NCBI GenBank assembly: GCA_964237235.1
Contig: CAXSGY010000020.1
Span: 33,651 to 97,650 of the forward strand
Source: GCA-002050365 sp964237235
Lineage (GTDB): Bacteria; Acidobacteriota; Blastocatellia; Pyrinomonadales; Pyrinomonadaceae
Direction: 5' to 3'
Length of the DNA stretch: 64,000 nucleotides
Positions 44,920 to 52,696 of the stretch are shown here, piece by piece. The notes below the pieces were generated by a model. It was not told the DNA's origin. It searched no databases and worked only from the letters and a program-made list of their open reading frames with translations. Every line of letters begins with the position of its first letter. The stretch's first letter is position 1. The position numbers were made by a program, and so were the translations under genes.

Positions 44920-46692
44920 TTGAAATTCGGTTTTAATTTGCCGTCAATCAATTTTCAGGCGTTCGCGCCCAAGTATCTTAATTTCACGCTCGGCGGTTAC
45001 GCGCGGATTTTAGAGTTGATGACCGGTATCGAGATTTTCGTCAATCTCGTCGCGGCTGACGACGGCAAGCGGGCGCAGAAAAGCCGCAAATCGTTCGGCA
45101 GCTTGATAATCATTATGGGAACGACCAGCTTGACGATGCTGATTGTCGGTCCGGCGATTTTCGCGCTCTCGGATGTCAACAACGAAACGGTTTCCGTTTT
45201 CACGCAGACGATGGATCAACTGCTTCCGGCGTGGGCTTCTTACGCGGGAACTTTAATCGGTGTCGCCGTGCTGCTTTCGGCTTGCGCGGCGAGCGCGCAG
45301 GGTTTGCAGAATTTGTCGCTCGGTCTGCGGCAGCGGCATTATATTCCGGCGAATTACGGGCAGCAGAATCGCTTCGATGTCGCCGATAAACCCGTCTGGC
45401 TCGAAGTCGGAATCGTCGTTGTGTGCTTTTTGCTTTTCGGCACGCTCGAAGAAACTTATCTCGCGCTTTACGCCGCCGGAGTTTTTATTCTGTTGAGTAT
45501 GACGGGCTGGGCGGCGAGCAAACGCCTGTTGCGCGAAATGCGCGGCAAATTCTCAACTTCCGGCGCGATTTCGCTTGCCGGAACAATCGTCGCCGCGCTT
45601 TTGACATCCGCCGCGACCTTTATAATTTTCCGCGAACGCTTTTTTGAAGGCGCGTGGACTTATCTGATATTTATTCCGGCTTTTTATTTTGTCTTCAGCT
45701 ATTACCGCAAAAAACTCGGCGCGCCGACCTCGGTTGAAGACCGTCTCGGCTTGCTCGTCTGCGAACAGAAATATCTGCCCGATTTTGCCGGCAACGGAAA
45801 CGATTCGGGTGTCAAACTCACAAAAATTCTCGTGCCGCTCGACGGTTCGATGCTCGCCGAACAATCTTTGCCGACGGCGCGAAATTTAGCCGCAACTTTC
45901 GGCGCGGATCTAATTCTGGTAAATGTCAAAACGGACAAAAAATCCAAAAACGGCAAAAACGACGAAACGATTTCAGCCGCGCCGTTCGACTGCGACGGAT
46001 ATTTGCGCCGTGCCGTCGAGATGATAAGCGGCGACACGCTTGCCGCCGAATGCGTGACGGCGCAGGGCGAACCGGCGCGGGAAATAAACCGCCTCGCGCA
46101 CGAAGCGGCAGCCGATTTAATCGTCATCAGCACAAAGGGCGGTTTTGAAATCGGTCGTCTTTTTTCGGCAAGCGTTTCGATGAGTTTGATCGAACAAACC
46201 GATTTGCCTATTCTGCTGCTGCGCCCGACCGATGATCCTTCGAGCCGCTTCACGGAATTCAAAAAAATAATCGTCGCGCTCGACGGCTCGGCGGAATCGG
46301 AGACGATTCTGCCGCTGGTCAAGCTTTTTGCCGACGAATTCCACAACGAAGTATTATTGGTTTCAGTGCCGGAAGGAGCGGAATCGGAAAACTATCAAGC
46401 GACGATGCAGACGTATCTGGACGGCATCGCCGCCGAACTCGATTCGGCGAAAACCGCGACAAAAGTTCTGCTCGGCGGTTCGGGTCCGGCGCGGATAATC
46501 GTCGCTTTCGCCGAAGACGAACGCGCCGATTTAATCGTCATGGCGACGCACGGGCGCGGCGGCGCGGAACGCCGCGAACAACTGCCTTTGGGAAGCGTCC
46601 CGACGCGCGTTATCGAAAAAACAAAATGCCCGATTTTATTGATTCCGCCGCGCCAATCGGCGGCGGTTTCGATTGACACAAACGATGAGTGA
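44920..46692 (+). CDS. N-terminally truncated APC permease with two USP domains
   Basis: 590 residues from a TTG at 44920. The first 270 residues contain about five to six hydrophobic helices and the second half of an amino-acid/polyamine permease (ELMTGIEIFVNLVAADDG corresponds to helix 6; then SLIIIMGTTSLTMLIVG and further helices). Helices 1-5 are missing upstream. Two universal stress protein domains follow, about 300-430 (KILVPLDGSMLAEQSLPTA ... VISTKGG) and 445-575 (KIIVALDGSAESETILP ... VMATHGRGG, LGSVPTRVI). Complete homologues join a 12-helix permease to USP domains. Here transport is probably lost; the USP part could still be made. Confidence 0.7.
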   Translation: MKFGFNLPSINFQAFAPKYLNFTLGGYARILELMTGIEIFVNLVAADDGKRAQKSRKSFGSLIIIMGTTSLTMLIVGPAIFALSDVNNETVSVFTQTMDQLLPAWASYAGTLIGVAVLLSACAASAQGLQNLSLGLRQRHYIPANYGQQNRFDVADKPVWLEVGIVVVCFLLFGTLEETYLALYAAGVFILLSMTGWAASKRLLREMRGKFSTSGAISLAGTIVAALLTSAATFIIFRERFFEGAWTYLIFIPAFYFVFSYYRKKLGAPTSVEDRLGLLVCEQKYLPDFAGNGNDSGVKLTKILVPLDGSMLAEQSLPTARNLAATFGADLILVNVKTDKKSKNGKNDETISAAPFDCDGYLRRAVEMISGDTLAAECVTAQGEPAREINRLAHEAAADLIVISTKGGFEIGRLFSASVSMSLIEQTDLPILLLRPTDDPSSRFTEFKKIIVALDGSAESETILPLVKLFADEFHNEVLLVSVPEGAESENYQATMQTYLDGIAAELDSAKTATKVLLGGSGPARIIVAFAEDERADLIVMATHGRGGAERREQLPLGSVPTRVIEKTKCPILLIPPRQSAAVSIDTNDE

Positions 46693-46710
46693 TTGGGCAG
46701 GGTTGAGAAA

Positions 46711-46819
46711 AAATTTAGCCGCAGATTGACCCGGATACACTCGGGTAAAAAATATCAATCCGATTCGATAATCTGCTTAAATATCCCGTTTTTATCTGTA
46801 TAAGTCTGCGGCTAAATTT
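46711..46819. repeat. intergenic inverted-repeat element
   Basis: AAATTTAGCCGCAGA at 46711-46725 is perfectly complementary to 46805-46819, with an inner small hairpin ACCCG/CGGGT around 46729-46746. It occupies the gap between the permease and patatin genes and resembles the element at 29045-29223 in style and in words such as CAGAT and GGATA. Confidence 0.65.
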
Positions 46820-46876
46820 CTTAATTCTTAATTTTGTCCGCTAATTTTGCATCCAACCAAACGTCAAATCAAAGTT

Positions 46877-49165
46877 ATGAAAGTGATCATCAAAAAGCCG
46901 CGCATATCTTTTGAAAATTTTCGCTTGCAATCCTGTGCAAAATTTATTTCATTCTTCATTATTTTCAGCCTAGCCGTCGTTTACGTGCTGCCGGTTTCGG
47001 CGCAGAGCGTCACGCCGTCGCCGGAAATTCCCGCGAAAAAACGCCTGAAAATCGGACTCGTTTTGAGCGGCGGCGGCGCGCGTGGTTTCGCGCACGTCGG
47101 CGTTTTGAAAATTTTGGAAGCCAATCATATTCCGGTTGATTACGTCGCGGGCGCGAGCATGGGCGCGCTCGTCGGCGCGTTGTATGCGACGGGCAGAACG
47201 CCCGACGAAATGGAAAATCTGGTCGAAACACTCGACTGGAACAAACTTCTGCGCGGGCGACCGGATTTTGAAGATTTAACTTTTCGCCGCAAACAAGACC
47301 GCCGCAATTTGCCCGGCGCGATCACTCTCGGCGGCAAAAAAACGAATTTGCGCTTGCCGAGCAGCCTCAATCCCGGACACGAAATCGGTCTTGTGCTGGA
47401 CAATTTAATGCTTCCCTACGGCGACAACACCGATTTCGACACCTTGCCGATTCCGTTTCGCGCCGTCGCCACTGATTTGGTCAACGCCGAAACGGTTGTT
47501 TTAAAAAACGGTTCTTTAGCGCAGGCTCTGCGGGCGACGATGGCAATTCCGGCGGTCTTCGCACCGGTCGAATTAAACGGCAGAATTTTAGCCGACGGCG
47601 GAATTTTAAACAACATTCCGACCGATGTCGTTAAAGAGATGGGCGCGGACATCGTTCTCGTCGTTAACATCGAAACGCAGCTCGGCGACCGCAATTCGCT
47701 TCAGGATTTAGTCGGCATTTTGGGACAGACTTTTTATGTGGCGACGGTCGAAAATTCGCGCCGCAGTCTGCGCCAAGCCGACATCATTCTCGCGCCGGAT
47801 TTGAAAAATTACGGCACGTTCGATTTTACGGCGGGCAAGGAAATCGTCCGGCTCGGTTACGAAGGCGCGGAATCGAAAATCGCTTTATTAAAAAGCCTCG
47901 CTCTCAATGATTCCGATTGGCAAAATTACGTTGCCGCGCGGCAGGCAAAAATTCGTCCGCACGTCCCTCCCGTTCCCGAATTTCTTGCCATCGAAGGCAC
48001 GAAAAGCCAAAACGCCGAAAAAAGAATCGAAACGAAATTAGACGGCAAATACGAAAACAAACCGCTCGACGAAAAGGCTCTGGCGAACGATTTGACCGAG
48101 CTGACCGGCACGGAAAGATTCGACAATCTCGGCTACGGCATTACCAGCCGCGACGAGAAAACCGGCTTGCTCGTGCGCGTTTATGATCCGCGGGAACGCG
48201 TTGATCGGACATCGGTTCTCGAAGTCGGCGCGGATGTCAACAACACGCAAAACGACGACGTAAATTTTAATGCCCGCGCCCGTCTGACGTTTTTCGATGT
48301 CGGCGGCGAAGGCAGCGAATGGCGCAACGATTTGAGCATCGGCTCTCGAACTTTTCTCGGCACGGAGTTTTATCGCCCGTTCCGCAAATCCCGATTTTTC
48401 GCCGCGCCGAATGCTTTTTACGAAGACCGCCGCGTGGATTTTTTCGCGGACGGTGACCGACTCGCCGAATACTTGTTCCAAACGACGCAAGCCGGAATTG
48501 ATGTCGGCTACACGGCGAGCCGCAACGGCGAAGCGCGTTTCGGTTATTTTATCGGACACCAAAAAGCGACGCGGCGCATCGGCAATTCGCAATTTTTAGA
48601 TGTCAGCGGCAAAACGAGTTTCGCTTCCCTCAAATGGAATTTTGACACGCGCAATAACTCGCAAATTCCGACGAGCGGCATCGAATTCAGAAATTCCTTA
48701 AATTATTATTTCGCCGCGCCGGGCGCGACCAACGGCTTTCCGCAAGCCGAATCCGAAGTGAGCGCGTTTCGCCCGCTTAACGAAAAATACACAGTTTTCG
48801 GTCTCGGCGGCGCGGGGACAACTTTCGGGAAAACCGCGCCGCTGTTTCAGCAATTTACCATCGGCGGTTTGTTCAACGTCGGCGGCTATGGCAGCGGCGA
48901 ATTTCGCAGCAGCAATTATCTGCGCGGCGGTTTCGGCGTTATGCGCCAAACCTTCACCGCTCCGGCCTACATCGGCGGCAAGCTATATTTCGGCGGCTGG
49001 TATGAAGCCGGCAGCGCGTTTGAAAATTTTAAACAGGCAAAATATCGCCAAAGCGTGACCGGCGGCGCATTACTTGAGACGCGCATCGGACCCGTTTTTT
49101 TTGGCGGCAGCTTCGGCGCGGGCGGTCGCCGAAAACTCTATTTCTCTTTGGGGCGAGTTTTTTAG
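46877..49165 (+). CDS. patatin-like phospholipase with Omp85-type barrel (type Vd)
   Basis: A 762-residue protein (ATG 46877; the frame opens at TTG 46847). The signal peptide ends near PVSAQ. A patatin domain follows, with oxyanion motif GGGARGFAHVG near 64-74, the lipase elbow GASMG near 92-96 and Asp in the DGG motif near 238, so the Ser-Asp dyad is complete. Residues about 375-450 form a POTRA-like domain and 455-762 an Omp85/surface-antigen barrel (GGLFNVGGYGSGEFR is the L6-like region; it ends in SLGRVF). This is the layout of PlpD-type (type Vd) autotransporters, which present or secrete a phospholipase. Confidence 0.9.
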   Translation: MKVIIKKPRISFENFRLQSCAKFISFFIIFSLAVVYVLPVSAQSVTPSPEIPAKKRLKIGLVLSGGGARGFAHVGVLKILEANHIPVDYVAGASMGALVGALYATGRTPDEMENLVETLDWNKLLRGRPDFEDLTFRRKQDRRNLPGAITLGGKKTNLRLPSSLNPGHEIGLVLDNLMLPYGDNTDFDTLPIPFRAVATDLVNAETVVLKNGSLAQALRATMAIPAVFAPVELNGRILADGGILNNIPTDVVKEMGADIVLVVNIETQLGDRNSLQDLVGILGQTFYVATVENSRRSLRQADIILAPDLKNYGTFDFTAGKEIVRLGYEGAESKIALLKSLALNDSDWQNYVAARQAKIRPHVPPVPEFLAIEGTKSQNAEKRIETKLDGKYENKPLDEKALANDLTELTGTERFDNLGYGITSRDEKTGLLVRVYDPRERVDRTSVLEVGADVNNTQNDDVNFNARARLTFFDVGGEGSEWRNDLSIGSRTFLGTEFYRPFRKSRFFAAPNAFYEDRRVDFFADGDRLAEYLFQTTQAGIDVGYTASRNGEARFGYFIGHQKATRRIGNSQFLDVSGKTSFASLKWNFDTRNNSQIPTSGIEFRNSLNYYFAAPGATNGFPQAESEVSAFRPLNEKYTVFGLGGAGTTFGKTAPLFQQFTIGGLFNVGGYGSGEFRSSNYLRGGFGVMRQTFTAPAYIGGKLYFGGWYEAGSAFENFKQAKYRQSVTGGALLETRIGPVFFGGSFGAGGRRKLYFSLGRVF

Positions 49166-49276
49166 TGCGGAATTTGGGAAAGATTAAACAGTCAAATTTA
49201 CAAACATAGTTTTTGTCATGAAAATAAATTATGATTCCCGAAATTATATAACTTTATTTGAGACGAAACAGAAAAT

Positions 49277-49308
49277 CCCGCTTTCGATCAAATGAGCGGG
49301 CTTTTTAC
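49277..49308 (+). terminator. rho-independent terminator after patatin gene
   Basis: CCCGCT (49277-49282) and AGCGGG (49295-49300) form a short stem followed by CTTTTT. Confidence 0.65.
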
Positions 49309-49353
49309 ATCGAAGCCTATAAATTTATTCGCTTTTCGTTTTATTAATATGAA

Positions 49354-50024
49354 ATGAAATGCGCCTTTACTCTGCTGCCCATACTCTGCCTTCTTTGTGT
49401 CCCGGCACAGACCGGCAAAATCTTTTCCGTTCCTCAAAAGCCGGAAGGAATAAATATCTCGGGAGAAGTTAAAGAAGCCGTGCGGGATTTCGATTTCGAT
49501 AAACTCCGCCTCAACCCGAATAATCTCGATGCCGCCGACATCGAAAATCTGGCAGCCAATTTTCTGCCCGCCGTCAAACCGTATTTAATCTAAAGAAGGC
49601 GCGAGCGTTGAATGGCTCGCGCCGGTCGCCGAGCCAATTTTTCTGCTGCACAAATCCGACAAATCACGAACCGTTGCGTTTGAGAGTAAGATAACCGACG
49701 GTTTTCACGTGGAAAGAGACTTTCGTTGTGTTTTCGAGTGCCGCCCTCGATTGTTTGAGCGACGATGAAATCGCCGCCCTCGTCGCGCACAAAGTCGGTC
49801 ATCTTTATTTCGCCGCAACGCTCGCCGCCGCCGCCAGAAAAAAAACCGACGACCTGTTTAATGCGAACCATTGAACTCAAATGCGATTTAATCGCGCTGG
49901 CGACTTTATCGAACCTGAGGGTCAAGCCATCCGATCTGATTGCGGCGGTGAAAAAACTCATCGAAGCGCGCGATCAATTGAAAATCGAAAGTTTTCCGGC
50001 GGGCAGCCCGACCGCCGACGGGAA
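49354..50024 (+). pseudogene. relic of an M48-like metallopeptidase
   Basis: An intact-looking 79-codon start (signal peptide MKCAFTLLPILCLLCVPAQ, then EVKEAVRDFDFDKLR) ends at 49593. Downstream, other frames give ALDCLSDDEIAALVAHKVGH, ARKKTDDLFNA, IELKCDLIALATLSNL and LIAAVKKLIEARDQL, matching an M48-type peptidase around its HExxH helix. The catalytic Glu is replaced by Lys (HKVGH) and several frameshifts intervene, so it is dead. Confidence 0.65.
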
Positions 50025-50379
50025 TTGACGAGAGCAATTTCCATCTGCAAAAATTCGACGGCGGCACTGCGACATCAGTTTCGGCGACGATTGACGCGGC
50101 GGACAATACCGCGACGGCGACCGGAAAGCTGATTTTGCGGTATTTCGCCCGTCGAACGGATTCTGGTATCTGTAAAGTTCGACGGCTCTTTTCTTTTTGC
50201 AGGTCAGGATGGTTGACAAGTTGGCGGGCGCGAATTTTCAAGTTTTTCAGCCGCTTCCACCGGATATTTTTCATTCCAAATATCGAGCATCGCTAACTCA
50301 GTCCCGTTCATCTGGCATTTATAACTCAGCCGCTTGAATTATTTGCATTTATAAATTTAACAGCGGTTCTTGTTTAGCT
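50025..50379 (+). pseudogene. scrap of VCBS/FG-GAP repeats
   Basis: In changing frames the plus strand reads FHLQ..NSTAALRHQF and then DGDRKADFAVFRPSNGFWYL with a TAA, the same repeat type as in the protein encoded at 55368-57605. After about 50200 nothing is recognised up to the stop of the convergent regulator gene at 50380. Confidence 0.5.
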
Positions 50380-52677
50380 TCAGAAATTTTTAATTAGCAC
50401 AGGGTCAGCCTGATTGAATCCGCGCGATAAAAAGAAGCGCGAGCCGTTAATTGAATAAGCAAAGTTATAAATGGAATCGCTCGTAAACTCGGTTAATTGG
50501 CGCGGTGCGGAACCGTCCAGATTTTGCTGCCAGAGATTGCCGACACCGTTCGTTTCGTGTTGAAAGACGATTGCCTTGCCGTCGGATGTCCAGTGAATCG
50601 GCACGGAAACAGGGAAAAATTCATAATCCGTGACCGCAAAAGTTCGCTGCGGTGTGCCGCCGTTCGCCGGAATAACGGCGATTTTCCCGTGTATCAAAGG
50701 TGAATCGGTCAGAATTTTCAGCGCGATCTGCGATCCGTCGGGTGAAAATACGGGATTAGAGGCGGGAAAATCGGTTAAAATGATTGGCGCGCCGCCTTCA
50801 ATCGGAATCTTTTTGACAATCGTTTTTTCGCCCTGCACGGAAACATAGACAATTTCTGCGCCGTCGGGAGAAAATTCCGGCTGCGAGTCTTCGGTCTCGC
50901 CGAAGGTCAATTGTTTGACATCGCTGCCGTCGGCGGCGTTCATTCGGAAAAGATGCCTGCCGCCCGCGCGGTCGGATGAGAACACCAGCCGCTGTCCGTC
51001 ACGCGAAGCCGTCAGCCCTCGCTCCTGAAACGAATCGTTCGTCAGCTGCTGCAAATTTCCGCCGCGCGAATCAATTTTCCAGACATCGTAATTGCCGGCT
51101 GAGCGAGCGATATAAGCAATCGAATCATCGGGCAGTGCGGCGATTCCGCGTCGCGCGTTGGTCTCGCCGCGCTGAATGAGTTGCGCGTCCGTCGCGTTTC
51201 CCATCGCCGCGCTCGATAAATCGGCTTTGATCTCAAACGAATTTGCTGCCAGAACTTTGCCGTCAGAAGATATGCCCAAGCTGTAGCTGCCGTAGTTTTT
51301 ACCGTCGTTGGTCACGCGGCGAACTTGCCGGCTCGCTAAATCGAGCGCATAGACTTGATTCAGATTGTTGCGATAGCCGATAAAAAATAGTTCGCCGCCG
51401 TCGGGTCTAAAAACCATTTTGCCAATTTCGTCGAATTTTTCGTCGGAAAGCGCGGCAGTCTCGCCGGTTCGCAAATCCATTCGATAAATTTGCGAACTCA
51501 TTGTTCCATCTAAATTCCTCGTCTTGTCCACAGTCAAAAATCGGCTGTCCGGCGACCACGCTAAAAATCCGTCGAATGAAAAATCGCCGTTCGGACAAGA
51601 ATACAAAATCCGCTCGTCGCCGCTGGTGCCGTCGAGCGCGGCGATGACGAGCGCGGTCGTTTCTTTTTCCTCATCGCGGCGGTAAAAAGCGATTTGTTTG
51701 CCGTCAGGCGAAACGGCGAAGAACGAGCTTCTCGAATCGAGATTAACCAGTCGTTTCGGCGCGCCGCCTAAAATCGGAATGCCGTAGATCGCTCCGTTTT
51801 TCGCGTTTTTCTCGAACGAAACATAGTAAATCTGTGCGCCGTCCGGCGAAAAATCCATATTGCCGAAGGTCCGCTTGTCCGATGGTAAAAGCTGGACTTC
51901 ACGATTGGTTTCCAACTGGCGCAAAAAAATCGTGCCGCCGCCTGCGGCGTAAAAATTTTGAAAATATGCGACGAATTTTCCGTCCGGCGAAATGATTGTG
52001 CCGCCGACCGAATTGCCTTCGGTAAGGCGCGTCAGACTGATCGGTTCGCCGCTGACGGCGCGATTCGACGCTCCGCCGCGGGGCGAATAAAACACGAGCG
52101 CGGCAAAACCGATTAACGCCGCCAGCAAAACGCCCGCCGCCAAAATCATCGAACGCCGCGTGGCAGAAGGTTGGCGCGCGGCGACTGAAGAGCGAATAAA
52201 TTTTCTTTCCGGCTGGTCAATTTTATCAGTTTCGCCGGACGCGCTTTTCTCGATCTCGACCGTTTCGAGAACGTGTTCGGTCGTGCGCTCGCTAATCACA
52301 ATTTCTGCGCCGGCGTTTCGCGCCGCATTTTTAACATCCGCGACGAAGCGATAACCTTTGCGCGGAATCGTTTCAATAAACTTTCGTCCCGCTTTATCTT
52401 CGCCGAGAGTTTTGCGAAGCGCGGAGATATGCTGCGTTAAATTCGCCTCTTCGACAAATGAATCGTTCCAGACCTGATTCATCAATTCGTCTTTCGACAC
52501 GACCTGCGGCGCGTGTTCGATTAAAACGGCGAGCAGTTCACACGCTTTCGGCGCGAGCGAAACGGTTTCCGCGCCGCGCCAAAGAAGTTTTTTGGCGGCA
52601 TCGAACGAAAATTCCGCGAACTCGAAAACGGGCGGCGTTTTGCTTTCTTTATTTAGACTTTTCAGATCGTCGTTCAT
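50380..52677 (-). CDS. OmpR-type winged helix, TM, TolB-propeller regulator
   Basis: A 765-residue ToxR-like protein. Residues about 15-115 form an OmpR/PhoB-type DNA-binding domain (LAPKACELLAVLIEH, NLTQHISALRKTLGED, FIETIPRKGYRFV). One transmembrane helix lies about 172-195 (MILAAGVLLAALIGFAALVF), then about 550 residues of PD40/TolB propeller blades (ISPDGKFVAYF, FSPDGAQIYYVS, VSPDGKQIAFYRR). The DNA-binding part is cytoplasmic and the propeller periplasmic. It is the second of two paralogous genes 19 bases apart and diverges from the surface-protein genes, which are possible targets. Confidence 0.9.
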   Translation of the reverse strand: MNDDLKSLNKESKTPPVFEFAEFSFDAAKKLLWRGAETVSLAPKACELLAVLIEHAPQVVSKDELMNQVWNDSFVEEANLTQHISALRKTLGEDKAGRKFIETIPRKGYRFVADVKNAARNAGAEIVISERTTEHVLETVEIEKSASGETDKIDQPERKFIRSSVAARQPSATRRSMILAAGVLLAALIGFAALVFYSPRGGASNRAVSGEPISLTRLTEGNSVGGTIISPDGKFVAYFQNFYAAGGGTIFLRQLETNREVQLLPSDKRTFGNMDFSPDGAQIYYVSFEKNAKNGAIYGIPILGGAPKRLVNLDSRSSFFAVSPDGKQIAFYRRDEEKETTALVIAALDGTSGDERILYSCPNGDFSFDGFLAWSPDSRFLTVDKTRNLDGTMSSQIYRMDLRTGETAALSDEKFDEIGKMVFRPDGGELFFIGYRNNLNQVYALDLASRQVRRVTNDGKNYGSYSLGISSDGKVLAANSFEIKADLSSAAMGNATDAQLIQRGETNARRGIAALPDDSIAYIARSAGNYDVWKIDSRGGNLQQLTNDSFQERGLTASRDGQRLVFSSDRAGGRHLFRMNAADGSDVKQLTFGETEDSQPEFSPDGAEIVYVSVQGEKTIVKKIPIEGGAPIILTDFPASNPVFSPDGSQIALKILTDSPLIHGKIAVIPANGGTPQRTFAVTDYEFFPVSVPIHWTSDGKAIVFQHETNGVGNLWQQNLDGSAPRQLTEFTSDSIYNFAYSINGSRFFLSRGFNQADPVLIKNF

Positions 52678-52696
52678 TGTTGAATTTACCGAAAAA

